A DNA stretch of 64,000 nucleotides, from NCBI GenBank assembly GCA_963693085.1, contig OY856409.1, positions 1,336,556,915-1,336,620,914 on the forward strand, written 5' to 3'. Below the pieces are notes generated by a model, which was not told the DNA's origin, did no database searches, and saw nothing but the letters and a program-made list of their open reading frames with translations. The DNA comes from Alisma plantago-aquatica. Taxonomy: Eukaryota > Streptophyta > Magnoliopsida > Alismatales > Alismataceae. This document shows, one piece after another, positions 33,105 through 45,879 of the stretch (its first letter is position 1; the number at the start of each line of letters is the position of its first letter). The position numbers were made by a program, and so were the translations under genes.

Positions 33105-34195
33105 TTCAAATTTTGAGACCAATCGATTTCAAAGAAATTGGCCAAACAGTTTCATCAAATCGTTTGAAACCAAACGGTTTCAAACCATTTGGAGTGGTTG
33201 ACCATTTGCAATGGTTGACCGTTTGAGGAAATATGCTGATGTAATTGGATATTGATCCAATTGTTTCAATTGGTTTGATCTTAATGGTTTCAATTGTGAA
33301 TGATCCCTCAAATGCAAACCCTAATCGGGTTGAGTGTTGAAATTCTCAATTGATTGATTTAATTTTTGGATTGACTAACCCAAACGGTCTCAAGACCATT
33401 TGGAGGTCACCCAAACAGTCCCAAGACCGTTTGGAGGTCAACCAAGACCATTTTGAAGTCTACGATGAAGTATGATCAGATGGTTGAAGATCCAGTGATA
33501 TCAAATTGAAATACAATCAATAGCTCAATTGATGATTAATTCAATGATGCAAACCCTAATTGAATTTCATTAATTTCAATGATGGTTTGAGTCAAATGGT
33601 CTCAAGACTGTTTGGAGGTCATCCAAATGACCTCAAGACCATTTGAGGTCAGGTCATGTCATGGTTTGATGATGATCAAATGATTTCAATTGAATTAGTT
33701 CCACAATGTCAACCATTGATGGTTCCTCGATTTCAAGACCCTAATTGATGGTTTCTTGATTATAAACCCTAGTTCAATTGGGTTCAGGACCTAATTGAAG
33801 GTCCAAATGAAGGGTGACTCAATGGTTCAATTGAAGAATAAATGAGTAGTTCAATTGATAGATGGTTCAATGATTGAAACCCTAAATTATAAAGTGATGG
33901 AAGACCTTTTTGGTCCATTTGATTTTCAGAGAGTTTGGACAAAACGGTCTTAAGACCATTTGAGTCCAAATGGTCTCAAGACCATTTGGGATCAAATGGT
34001 CTCAAGATCGTTTGAGACCAAATGGTCTCAAACCATTTGGAGACCCAAGTGGTTTCAAGTGTGAATTATCCGTACGGTTTCATTATTGTTTTGCTTAAAT
34101 GGTTTCAAACCATTCAAGGTCTGAGTGACCAAGATCGTTTGGGATCTAAGTGACCAAGACCATTTGAGGTTAAATTGGTCAAACCATTTGGACAC
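33105..34195. repeat. Dense array of CAAATGGTCTCAAGACCATTTG palindromic words
   Basis: Variants such as AAACGGTTTCAAACCATTTGG, CAAACGGTCTCAAGACC, CAAACAGTCCCAAGACCGTTTGG, CAAATGGTCTCAAGACC and GGTCAAACCATTTGG recur dozens of times in both senses. Many are near-perfect palindromes that could fold on themselves. The densest part is 33,940-34,060, where four units follow one another. Confidence 0.9.
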
Positions 34196-34484
34196 CTAAT
34201 ATGATTAAAGGTCAATTAGCTACTTGATTATTAATGAGGTAGACCAAAGGTGATTATAAAGGTTAACCCTAACTATGTGTACTTAAATGAAGAGCTGACC
34301 TAGATCAATCTTGAACTACTTAACATACTAGAGAGGATGAGAGAGAGAGGAATGCTTACATAATTAAGCCCTAATTCTCTCATTATGAATGAAATATGTA
34401 ATCAGGGTTTGATCCATAATAATGAGATCATGAAACCCTCATTAAAAAGATTAGTGAGCCCTGACCCTAATTTAGGGCAAAGCT

Positions 34485-34640
34485 ATGTGAAACCCTAATT
34501 GAGGGAGAGGTCAAGTGAAATCCTAATTTCAGGTAATACTATGTGAAACCCTGATATAGAAGGATGTTATGTGAAACTCTAATGAAGAGTGACATTATGT
34601 GAAATCCATATATATGGGAGATGCTATGTGAACCTTAATT
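34485..34640. repeat. Degenerate 28-29 bp tandem repeat (GTGAAACCCTAAT)
   Basis: Units starting at about 34,485, 34,514, 34,542, 34,570, 34,598 and 34,627 each open with GTGAAAYCYTAAT-like sequence preceded by CTATG or TTATG. The spacing is almost constant although the unit bodies have diverged. Confidence 0.75.
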
Positions 34641-36682
34641 TATAAATATGGAAAATCTTATTCCTAATAATGGATTAGTGATTAATATATTGACAAATGT
34701 AACACCTAAAGAGGTTGATAATGGATATCCTTATATCAATAGTTCCTAACTCAAAGATGAGTCCATATCATTGGCAATGGTTGTATATTCTAAATAAGTG
34801 ACTTATGACCAATACATTACATGATAAATGTGATGAACTGATGCATAAAGTATTAGGATGGGAATACCCTAATACAAGCTAAGTGGATGAACTCAAGTAA
34901 GATAAAGGTGATGAGGGAAGTGATACATCAAGATATGATAGATATCACATCCAGCACCTCAAGATTGATATACCTTGATGTATTTTAAATCCAATATATT
35001 TGGAAAGTGACACATGAAGTGTGTCATGTCAATTGTTACATTGAGATGTAATGCACTTTGATAAGTGTAGGCTAACATGCCTTACGAAAAGGTTAATCCA
35101 AATCAATAAATTATGATGCAATCATATTCTGGTAAAGATGAGAGCGAAACTCATACTTTGTGTTGATAATTCATTTAATGATGAATGATGAGAATAAATA
35201 AGTATGATTGAATACTTATGTTATCAATATTGGCTCCTAGCTGTGTGAAGCAATGAAATAGGGCTTGATCATTAATAATATGATCTTAAGAACCTAAGTG
35301 GTTATTTATGGAAAACCCTAATGGAGGGTGATGATATGTAAGAGAAACCCTAAACCCTAAAAAGGGAATAGTGGTATTACTTTGTGTTGCATGGTGCTGA
35401 CATGTAGGCATTATAACTGTTATCATGAAGTACTAACCATGTCGGTATCATGAGAAGATTAATATAGCCAGGTATGAGCTATGATATTTCTTTTATTAAA
35501 AATTGATAATGAGCCATAATATGCCTTGTTGCCTACTAAGAGGTAACAAGAGGTGAATTAAGCTTTGTGTGCTATGTGGAATGATTGTGTAGCAAGAATC
35601 ATGCTTACCTTGGTCAAATGACCTGAAGATATTAAGTTACATGTTAAGTGGTAGCAAGTATTCTATGACAAATTAAGGTTTTGAATACCCATATTCTATA
35701 ATCATGATGATGAACTTGTTAAGAAATGGAAATGTACTTGATGAGATGAGGGATTAAGATCCCAATACTTTGTTAAAAGAGTATGGCTATAGGCCATGAC
35801 TCCACAAAACAATACCAGACATTAGCTGCGTGATCTAAGCCTGAAGAGAGTATATGTTGCGGCTATAACTCTATAGTGAAGATGTCAATATACCCTGGCA
35901 AGCTAATTGCAGTTTGACACATGATGTGTAAAATATAATCAGTCGTGTTGTGTATTTGCATAAAGTTGAAATACGAAAAACATTGGTTGATATTATCCTG
36001 CTTAGTATAGAAGGATAAATGTTATACATGTTCTTCATATTCCTTATTGGATAAGTGACATGCTGCTCTATCAGGTTATAGCTGCAATGCTTTAGATAAG
36101 AATAATGTTCTAATCTGTTAGACAATGAATTAACTACTGTTAAACAATTGTGATTCCTCTGTTCAGATTTATCTTATTAAACTGCAATAATAGTGTTTCT
36201 GGCGGAGAGTTATATCTCTCGCTGGGGCAATTTACAGTTGTCTCACCCCCATGGGAACCATATTTTTAGGTGGACGCGGACAAGGAGGCATAAATCCTTC
36301 AGTAGGTGAAGGATAGCAACAGCAGCAGGGACAGTAGTGAATTCTCAGGTGGAGACACTGGCTGATATGTCTTGTATAGGTGTACATAGAGTCCTATGTG
36401 TCATCTCTATACTCTCAGGTCCTCGGAGTAGTAGTTAGTTCTTTTGAGATTTTTGGCTTAGTGCTTCGAGATTTTATACTGCATGTGTTTAGTTTAACAG
36501 GGCAGTTGATTCTTGTAATTCTCAGATGAAGATGATACAGGACATGTACTTGTAAACTAGTATGCAATTAAATTACTCCAGTTCTTTGTGAAAGAGTTTT
36601 CCTATGTGTGGACCTCTCTGTAAAATAGTTTTAATTTTTAGTGATTTTTGGTAATCCGTTGCTTAGTGATCGCTTCCGCTAT

Positions 36683-37352
36683 TTGGAAACATAGTGCAAT
36701 GACCAAGGGTTGAACTGATCGTCTCATCTGTGAACCGACCGGTTCAGTAGTGAACCGACCATTTCCAAGTTTGTAGGTTCTCGAAAGTTCATAAAATTGT
36801 GTCTCTCCAACTCCCACTCATAGTAGAAACTCTGACCCTGGCCCTCCTATAAATAGAGGGGTACTAGGGGCCAATGTAACTTGGAACCTATAGGGTCACA
36901 CACATATGATAATGTTATAACCCGAGCAATTCCTACCCAACAAAGGGAGGGATATCAAGGGAGAGACAAATGTGGGAGAGCATTGACGCTAGCACATCAA
37001 CTAGGAGAGACAACTCCTTCATGTCCATTTATTTAGAATGACAAGAGTTCTCATTGGTCCGTGTGGACTACTAAAGAGGTGAGGATGCCATTTCCACCCG
37101 TTAGGAGGATGAAGTCAACTGCCTTCCGTGGTGATCAACCACGAGGCCTATGCTGACAATTGTCCAGGTACAACTTGAAGAAAGTCACACCTTGATGCAA
37201 GGGATTGCCTTTGGACTTGCTCCAGGTACAGGTTTAAACCTTGGAACCCTCCTTCCCATTACATAGTTATTGATGCGATCTACTATTTAAGGGTAATATG
37301 GCAAGTTCATTTTTTGTTTCCGCTGCCTTATCTAATGCCATATTTTCCAATA
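36683..37352 (+). repeat. R-family LTR fragment, 3' half, plus orientation
   Basis: Reverse-complement relation to the R LTRs at 6.3 and 14.8 kb: GGAAACATAGTGCAATGAC (start), the GAACCGACCGGTTC word, TATA box CTATAAATAG (36,848), GGAACCTATAGGGTCACACA, GTGGACTACTAAAGAGGTGAGG, and an end near TGCCATATTTTCC. It starts abruptly where the long gypsy LTR stops, marking a deletion or recombination junction. No PBS follows. Confidence 0.8.
36848..36857 (+). promoter_or_regulatory. TATA box of the R-family LTR fragment
   Basis: TATAAATAGA, about 80 bp downstream of the GAACCGACCGGTTC word cluster. Confidence 0.65.
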
Positions 37353-37559
37353 GGTTTGTCATACACATCATACGCATTTATGAATCATTATGCAAAGTTG
37401 GGTTTCAGATTACTTAGTCTATTCATTTCATCTTAATCATGTACGTAGGGTTAAGCTTTATCGCTATATCATATCATCATGTTATGGCTTGGGTTAACTC
37501 AAATAAGATGAGATTATATTAAGCATGATGATTAATCTAGGGTATAGGCTTAAGATAAT

Positions 37560-38512
37560 TTTGTCTCATTAAAATTGTGTTAGGAAGTAAAGATCTTTTG
37601 AGCCAAGCAATGGAGTGCTATACTCTTGGACCATGGTTTGTTCCATTTAATCAAGTGCAACAACAAAATTTGGTCACAAATATTCCACATGTTGCAAAAT
37701 AAATGTGGATTATATGTCATTTTTGAGAAGCCATTTCCTTTGAGATTACTGGGATAAGGTAGAATTCATGTAACATTCAGCAAAATCAACACTCAATTGC
37801 AATACCACACCATTTAAACTTGCTTTGACCATACAAGTAGCATGATTGTATTTATCTTTATTTTTAGTCTTTAATAATCGAAATACATAAGATATTGCGA
37901 TTAGACCATGTCTAGTAGTTTGAGGTTAGGTTATCAATAGATACAGTTGAAATTAACATAAAAAGATGAATAACAAAAGCAATTAAATCAGTGTAACAAA
38001 GAAAATAGTCAAATTGAACAAGATACCTCAATATATTTTATCACTTTGCAAGAATGTCTCCCTAGAGTTCCAGAGTATATTAGTTTCCCTCCTCTTTTCA
38101 TCAACATATGTTGTTGCTTAACAACATTTGTACCATTTACAAAAAGAAAGCATTTATGAAACCTAATGGTAATCTTGTTTCCATGTAACAACTACATATC
38201 TCTTTTGTTAAGCAAAAGTGAAATGGTAATATTTACCTCATCAAAAGTCTAAAAAAACACTAGGCTGGTTGATATTGCACATAATTGTTCTCCTGGTGCC
38301 ACCCAGGATTCCTATAGTTCTCATGACAATTTTTGTATCTTTTGCATCCAAACTAGAACTCAAGTCATCCATGTAGATGATGGGAGGATTGTAAATTAGC
38401 TCCTCAACAATAGTCAATCTCTTCTTTGTTCCATAGATAAACCTAATATTCCTAAAAGTGCCAGTAGTACATCTTGATATTATCAAGTTCTACAAGTTGC
38501 ACCACCTTCCGT
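37560..38512 (-). pseudogene. PDR-type ABC transporter (ABCG) gene fragment, broken
   Basis: The only host-gene trace. Minus-strand exon-like pieces match the first nucleotide-binding half of plant pleiotropic-drug-resistance ABCG transporters in order. VVQLVELDNIK (about 38,500) is followed by a signature-like GLSMEQRR with a frameshift. Next come RLTIVEELIYNPPIIYMDD (Walker B, normally IIFMDEP, so Glu is replaced), LDAKDTKIVMRTI, RRTIMCNINQPSV and DFDE followed by GTAAAT, a plausible donor site (about 38,236). After an intron-like gap come LMKRGGKLIYSGTLGRHS and KYIE (about 38,105-38,035). A third piece near 37,850-37,740 reads NHATCMVK (normally NPATWMLE) and LSVDFAECYMNSTLSQ followed by a stop. 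Retained intron positions show a genomic rather than retro-copied origin. Flanking exons are missing. Confidence 0.8.
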
Positions 38513-39075
38513 CGATTGTGTTTCCATGCAACTCACAGGATCCAAGCGTAAGAGTGTGCAACAAGGCAAAGGGAGGAAACAAGAGTGGTGAAATTATCAT
38601 TAGAGTCCAAGTGGTCCTCCCCAATGCCCAGTCAACCCTTTGATGGCCTAGCCTACCCTATCGAGAAATTACCCAAACAAAAAAGAATGTCAAGTTAGGC
38701 ACAACAGTCTAGGGCCTCCAATTCCATGATAAAATCCAATTTACAATTTTTTCACAAATTACGAATACTAAAACTGGTGATGCGCTTGCGGTCCCAACCC
38801 TAAGTCCAACTATGTTCAAGATATATGGACCACCACACCTATCTTTATCTACTGGATCCCAACCCCTAGAGGACTCAGATTGGTCAAACCGGAGCCAATC
38901 TCAATGAAGGGAGGTGTTTCACATGGATACAATCCTTTCACAAACTAAAGGTCTTTGGAGAGCCACCACTATCTTGATAGAGATGTGTGGGGAAAATATC
39001 TATTCTATAGAGAAAATAGAGGAGCATCCTTTATGCATGACCCATTGAGGATGAAGGGGAGGATCATGGGTCAAG
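38513..39075. other. No recognisable gene
   Basis: Unique-looking sequence between the ABCG pseudogene and a solo LTR. No domain or repeat partner was found within the window. Confidence 0.5.
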
Positions 39076-42000
39076 AAAATTGTAAGTCCCTTGACCTATC
39101 TTAGTGCTTGTTTGTGCTTACTTTGCTTGATAAGATACTTGAAACTTAATCTAATCTCTTTATATGCCTTAATAACATGTGACATGTCTATGTTTTCAGT
39201 TTGGTCATGTTTGGTTGATGTTTGAGCTAGTTATGCTTGTTTCATACCAAGTTGCAATTTACCCATGTTGAGGGGTTATCTTGAAATTTGTCACATGTTG
39301 GATGTGCCTCTTGTGTTTTGGCATATTGAGAGAGAGTATGGTGCTTTTGGGGTGCCTTGTTGCTCCTTGATTAGATGAGGAGAGAAGTGGTGACATGTTG
39401 AGGCGTTGTTTCTAGGGTTTGCTTAGATGCCCTATGTTGATGTTGGCCTTGTGTTGACCGAAGATGATCTTGGTCTTTCAGCAACCATCCTTGATGTTTC
39501 TTGATGTGTTCTCAGTGGTCAAAGGTGGTTTGAGTGTGTGGTGGAGTTCCCTTCGGTCGAATAAGGATGGAACTCCCTTTTTGGGTCGAAGATGACCTAG
39601 GGTTTGGTTTGGTCGCTTGAAAGTCTTCAGCCATGAACCATGAGCCTTTGTGGCCATGTTTCCTTCGACCATTGGCCCTGTAGGACTAAGTGAGGTCGTT
39701 GATTTGCTTTGGTTTTCACCATCTATCTTGGTTGCCTGAATTTAGTGGTTTCATGGTGGTTCTTTGGTGGACAAGCTAAGTGGCCCCTATGTGCATGACA
39801 CCTAACCCCTTTCATCTTTATCTACCTTTGGGTATATGTACCCCTCCTTTCACATGCATATGATCCTTTTACACCATCTTTCTCTCTCTCTCATCTTTGG
39901 AGATAGGCCCTTGGAGCTTGGTGGTGAAGAGAATCTCATCCTTAGAGCTTTGGTGGCCGATCATCTTGCATGTGGTGATCTTGAGTTGAAGCATCATCTC
40001 TTGTTGCTTTGTTGTTTATCCTTGATCCTTAGTAAGTGATCCAACCTCTTGGTTTCTTTTTCTTGTAAAACTCTACCTCTTTCTTCTTCTCTTAGACAAA
40101 TCCATGGAGCTTCCATGGTAGTTCTTATGTTGGGATGGAAGTACTTCTCTCTCTTGAACTGAATCCTTGGTTTTCCAAGGTAGTGTTCAAGTTGAGGGGA
40201 GGAACTCTTCTCCCTTTTCTCTCCATCTTGTTCTTTCAGCCTATAATTCTTGGATCTCTCCTTCTTGACCTTTAACCTAGGATTTTCTTCTCTTTCTATG
40301 TGGTGACTAGCTTGTTCGAGGAGTTGATCAAAGCTAGATTCTCTTTTGTATTTGGACTTCTTGCTTGGAGGTGGTTGCACCATCATCTAAGGTAGGTTAT
40401 ATAACTCTTCTCCCTACTATTATTGCACTTCAATTCTACATGCAGATCTCATTTCTAAAACGTGTTTACATGTTGTTGATAAAGATATCTTGCTTAGGGT
40501 TTGTGCTCTTATAATCATCTTGCATGCGTTTGTTTTTTTTACCTAAACCCTAACTTAGGTGCCCAAAATCTAAGTGATGGAGATGTTGATGATCTTACAT
40601 GAAACTTGACCTTGGTTTTGTTGTCTTGATTCTTGGTTTAGTTATCATTCATGAGTTGGAGTTTGGTTCTATTTACATGTGAATCTTGGGTTTCCATCTA
40701 TAATCTCATGGTTTTTATGTTGGTCATATATGGTGCTTGATTCTAGGGTTTTGGACATGTTTTTCCTTAATGAACTTCTTTTCTTGAAGTTTCAGTTTTC
40801 AAGATGACAAACATCCATTTTGATCATGCTTGGCTAGTGGTTTTTCCTCTCTAACATGTCCTTCATGCTATGTTCCAAGTTGTTGAAGGTTTAGAGGTGA
40901 TGTTTGGTCGATGAGATGGTCTTCCTTGGTTTGACCACTTGGTGATGTTTCTTGGTCCATGAGATTGCCTTGGCCACTAACCCTTGTTTGTTTGTTTGGG
41001 CCTCCGACCTAGTTTGTTGCTTTTGGTCACTGAAGATGTATTCAACCTGGTCTTCTTTGACCTAGGTCTTCTTTTCGGTCGAAGGTATGCATGTTCTCTC
41101 TTTTGTCGTTGGTCGATGGTCTTCAACCATGGTGTTTTGTGCTCTCTTCAACCGCTGAAGTCAAGTGGTGTTCTGGTCTCTGGTGTGGTGTTCAACCATG
41201 ATGGTATATGTTCTTTGATCACATGGTTCTATGACCTTCTACTTCCCTTCATTCGATGGTATTTACTAGTCATATGTTTTGGCTTATGATGTCGAATATG
41301 ATGATGACAATGGTTGACCTACGTGTTACAAGAATGTGGGAAATAATAATGATACTTAGGGTTTGATGCTATATGATGCCTTGGAAACCCTAACCCTAAT
41401 ATGGGACTATGATGTAGTTGTCTACCTTGTGTAAAGTGGTAGTATGCATGATGATACTTTGTTTCTCTCCCATACTCATGTAACTTGAAGGTTGCAGGTT
41501 GAATGAAGGTCATAGCTATTGAATGTTATGATGTGTTTGATATGATATAGGGTAATGAATGTGAGCCTTTAGGAGGTATGATGAGATAATGATGATTATG
41601 TAGGAATTATGTGATTTGGGTCTTATGACCTGGAAGAGGCTTTGTTCCTAGTTTGAGGTGATATTATCCACTGTTTTGGTGAGGGATTGAAATCCCCTAA
41701 TGATGTTATGTTGTTGATGGTCTTATATGGCAGTGGTATCAAATGATGATGTAACAAGTCCTTACCTCATACGTTTTATATCTTATGATGTTGAAAGATA
41801 CCCTTATCTTTGTAGAATTCGTTTAGAGTTTGTACATTGTAACTTGATTGATGTTAAAAGACACTCAATTGGCTTAACTAATCAAGTGAAATCCTAATCA
41901 TGTAGTTTCCATGTGCCATAAATCCATCTACAACATCAGTACTTGATGAATGGTGAAACAGGTTCTCCCTTAGTGGAAGCTCAGAGTCGTATATTGTTGA

Positions 42001-43193
42001 GTATATGCATTTCATAGGATTGGCTGTTGTCATGCCCTGGTAGAAGAACAGTCGAGCTCGTATCTCAAGTGATGTGATTTAGTATATGTGTATGATATTT
42101 TTTGAGGATGTATGTGGTCATGCCTTGGCAGGAGTACGACTGCGGTCGTAACTCATTTTTTACTAGTGTTGTGCTTATATACCATGTTAGACTAGGTTGT
42201 TTTGCAGTTGGACTTTATATGTCACTGTGGTGGACTCAGACTAACTGAGGGTGTGGGAGATCATACGATTCCAGATCCTCCTAGATCTTGTATGGCACTG
42301 ATTTTGACTTCGTAGTGGTCAGTTGGAGCATGAGTGGTATACCTCATCTCCTCAGGGCATAATAATAAAAGATGTAATACAACTGTGCAGTATATTTGCT
42401 TAGGGTTAAACACGACTCACATTGGATGACCCTTTGCTTTATCTATTGTACTGATTTCTTGAATTATATTGTGGTAAGAGAAATCAACTATTATACGCAT
42501 TCTTTATATTCCTTCTAAAAGTATAACATGAACTATTGCTCAGTTGTAGATGCATGGATGCTTAAATAGTGTTAGTTGCTTTATTCATACCATTTAGTTG
42601 AATATGCTTGTCTTGATAATATTGTAATCTTCATGTTTTGACTTATTTGTGCTTATAATAGTTGTGGTAGAGAGTTATATCTCTCGCTGAGATGTTGGTC
42701 TCACTCCTTGGGTTCCCACATCTTTTATGTGGTCGTGCACGATGAGGTAGAGATTGTGTAGTTGAGGCTGAGCAGCAAGCCGAGCAGTCGTTGTTATAGG
42801 TTGGATATGCTACAAGTGTTTCATAGTAGAGTCCAATGTGTTGTCCCTATACTCTCAGGTCCTTGGGGGTGTTTTGTAAACATTATATATCGACATGAGT
42901 TTTAGCAGTAGGCTATGGATGCGTAGATATGGTTTGTATATACATGAACATGTTATCATATGTAACATGATGTGACAAGTTGTCCAAGTGAACAATGATA
43001 TGTATCTTCTTATGGCCTGATATGTAATACAAGTGGCCTCAAGTGGACTCAAATGCAATATGTTTTCGCATTTGTGGTTATATAAGATCGATTTTAACTT
43101 ACCATTTTTTAAGGTAATCCAGGATGTTTAGTATTTGTTATATGCTTTGTTTTGAGTAATCTCACTTTGTGTGGCAATGGGTGTCACAAAAAT
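39076..43193 (+). mobile_element. 4.1-kb solo LTR with perfect AAAAT target duplication
   Basis: LTR 39,081-43,188 starts TGTAAGTCCCTTGACC and ends GGGTGTCACA. AAAAT lies at 39,076-39,080 and again at 43,189-43,193. Landmarks shared with the LTR at 31,697 include GAGAGTTATATCTCTCGCTG (about 42,671) and CTATACTCTCAGGTCCTTGG (about 42,848). It contains no PBS, PPT or gag/pol. The intact TG..CA ends and duplication show that a full gypsy-type element inserted here and was reduced by unequal recombination. TTGACC, GGTCGAAG and TTCGACC words occur at 39,450-39,670 and 40,900-41,320. Confidence 0.92.
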
Positions 43194-44467
43194 CCTCTCC
43201 CTGACCCAATTAGTGCCCACCTTAGGTAATTAAAGTTTTAATTAAGTCAAATAATGTATCTAACTTATATGAATCACATAATATGGGTTATAACTCAAAA
43301 AAATACAAAGCATATATGAATGGAAATAAGAAATCATGATCTCCATTAAATAAACTCAAGATTTTAGTTTAAGCCTATTGTTAATCTAATATTGTAGGAG
43401 AAGTAATACATTGTGTTCAATTAATGAAAAAATAGTGATGGATAGCGTATGTGCACTAATAAGGCTCAGATCATGTCATACAAACTCCTTAGTGATGTAT
43501 AATTCATCTAATGACCTTGATTGAAATAATGAGGGCTCACTGCTCAATTTTATGAAAGAAACCTATCTAGGGGTAGACTTTGTGTATTTCTATGAAATAA
43601 CATGATGATGAGAAAATGTGTAAGAAATCTAAACAAGATTATTCAATACATGTTTATAATCTCATATGTATGTGTATATATAATAAAGGTTACATGTTCA
43701 TGACCCTTACACCCCTAGGATGTGATAGGAAACTCTATCCTGACTTAGGAGGTATGAGTTTTGGATCCAAGTGTTGCTCATGAAATGTTCATGATATTAT
43801 TAGGATTAAGTTTTGGGCATGAGGATTAAAGGAGTGATACTAGGATGATGCAATGAAGGTAAATGGGCAAGGCCCTTTGGATTCTTGTAATTGTATCAAA
43901 TGCAGACGATTGGTTTAAAGTATCAGAACCATAGTCTTCCTTTTCATGCAATAGTGAAACTACTTTAGGATTTTCCATAAGTTATAATGTGATAAATTCA
44001 ACATGAGCATTATAGTTTTTAGTATGCTTCTCCTACATGCCATGAACATAAAGCATTCAGAGTTTAAAATTAGAGTTATAAGATTTATATTCTTATTACA
44101 AAGTATTTCAATATATCATCTGAATATAAATGGGTTTTCTCTAAGAATATACATTTATATTTAGTTTTAGATTTAAATATAGAGTAAAGATTCAGTTTTA
44201 AAGATAAGAGATTCATATTTAAAGATGAGAGATTCATAATTAAGAAGGTAACACAACACTAGAAACCTAATTAAACATTATATGGTAAGGACTCACCACT
44301 GATTCTTGGGATGAGTTAGGGGGTGTTATTCACCAGATACTACAGGTTTGAAAGAGGGCACTTTGTTCCAATAGAGGATGTATTGCACCATATAAGACAC
44401 TTTGGTGTCATGGAAATCACTTTATGCCAACAATGGGTGTGTTGCACCATAGTGGACACTTCAGTGT
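43194..44467. other. No recognisable gene
   Basis: AT-rich spacer between two elements. Near 44,350-44,465 a roughly 60-bp motif is loosely duplicated (GTATTGCACCATATAAGACAC and GTGTTGCACCATAGTGGACAC). No coding similarity was seen. Confidence 0.5.
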
Positions 44468-45802
44468 TGTTGGCTTTTATAATATGCCAAACTCATATTT
44501 TGATGATGCAAATATTTCCCATTTGTGTCACCAACATGTGCATTTAGTGTTTCAGATGATCAAGGAACTTAGACAAGATCCAATAGTATAGAACATGATA
44601 TTATATATTTTTTTAGATGCTTGTAGGTCAACTTGTACAATGTATATGCTTTTTACAAGTGCATTTTTTACAACTTGTTAGGAATGATGTAAGAACACGT
44701 GATGATCAACCTAAGCCTATCTTAAACTCTTTTCTACACTTATATCAAGTCTTTAGGATACTTAGATATCATTACAAAAATAATTAGTATGTTTCCAAGA
44801 AAATAGTAATGACATGGAATATTTTGATCAAACTATACTTCAACTGAGAAAGAGACATTGTATAGAAAGAGCCATTGTAGAGATATAGTTGTTACAAACC
44901 CAAGAAAATGAATACCAATTGGTCGAATTGCACGTCGACTGAGATGGAAGCTGGTCGAAGTACAATTTTGAGATTAGTCCGCAGTCAAAATATGCATTCA
45001 CTTTTCTAGCCATTTTAAACTTGTCTTTTGACATCTACCAACTAGTTTAGCATTTATATCATCCTAAACACTCCCAATACCTATATTTCTCATTTCAAAG
45101 TGTTTTATATGTATAGGATTTCCTATAAACACTTATAACACACACTTGAGCAATTCATTAGATATTATCCTTTTCCAAGATTAGAATTTTATATTGCTAA
45201 ATTCATATCTAAGTCATAGCTCAATACTAGTGTCCTACTCCAAAAAATAAAGCCTTAATTATTTCTTGTGGAGATTTGATCATCACTTGTTCATAAAGAA
45301 CTACAACATTTATATCTTGTGAGAGCTGCAATTTCTTCTTTCTCTCTTATTCTCTTTACTTGTTCTTGTTGCTTCCAACTACTTCTTGCGAGAAGATTGT
45401 GGGGAAACTTCTTGGAGCTACTTCTTGTGAAAAGACTGAGATCAAGGAGGGAGGTTGATTGTGATCAACTCCATTGTGCAAGTTCTCCTTGATCTATAAA
45501 AGGAGGGTTGTCTTGATCCATAAAAGACACCAATTGTTTTGTGTATTTTGTATCGGTTAAGAAAAGAAATAAAAATACAAGTTGAAAATTCTAGTTGGGA
45601 ACAACCAAGTAGTAGACTAATGTCTTTTGATGGAACCACTCTAAATCTGGTGTTTTTTTGTAGTTGTCTGTATTGCCCAATTACTTGCTTTATACATTTG
45701 TTGCATTATCTTTCAAGCAAGTTGTAATTAACCTTCCTTTGTGTTTGAATTGCATAAATCTTATTTTTATCTCTATTCACCACCACCCCGCTAGATCTGT
45801 CA
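44468..45802 (+). repeat. 5' LTR of element G
   Basis: TGTTGGCTTTTATAATATGC at the start and CCCCGCTAGATCTGTCA at the end. Similar throughout to 48,349-49,179 and, in reverse, to 28,358-29,824. Confidence 0.9.
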
Positions 45803-45804
45803 AT

Positions 45805-45816
45805 TGGTATTATATA
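45805..45816 (+). other. Degenerate primer-binding site of G
   Basis: TGGTATTATATA, two bases after the LTR; the first six bases match the tRNA-iMet PBS TGGTATCAGAGC and the rest has decayed. Confidence 0.6.
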
Positions 45817-45879
45817 AAGACTTTAAGGACCCCTAATAAGTCTTGAAATATGGGGCAAATCATGATTAAAAATCTCAAC

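Larger units (their letters stand above)
31697..36682 (+). repeat. Long gypsy-type LTR, right end truncated
   Basis: Begins TGTAACATCCCTGACCTGGG. It shares position-matched landmarks with the solo LTR at 39,081: CAAATTACCCAAGTTAAGGGGT near the start, GAGAGTTATATCTCTCGCTG (about 36,206), CTATACTCTCAGGTCC (about 36,408) and GGTAATCC near the end. The sequence corresponding to the last 40-50 bases is missing, and R-type LTR sequence begins near 36,683. No target duplication of the left flank ACTTA was found, consistent with truncation. At about 5 kb it is unusually long for an LTR and has no protein-coding capacity. Confidence 0.7.

Noticed and set aside
35340..35365. AAACCCTAAACCCTAAA resembling plant telomere repeat
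   Set aside because: Only two units, inside an LTR; too short for an interstitial telomere array.
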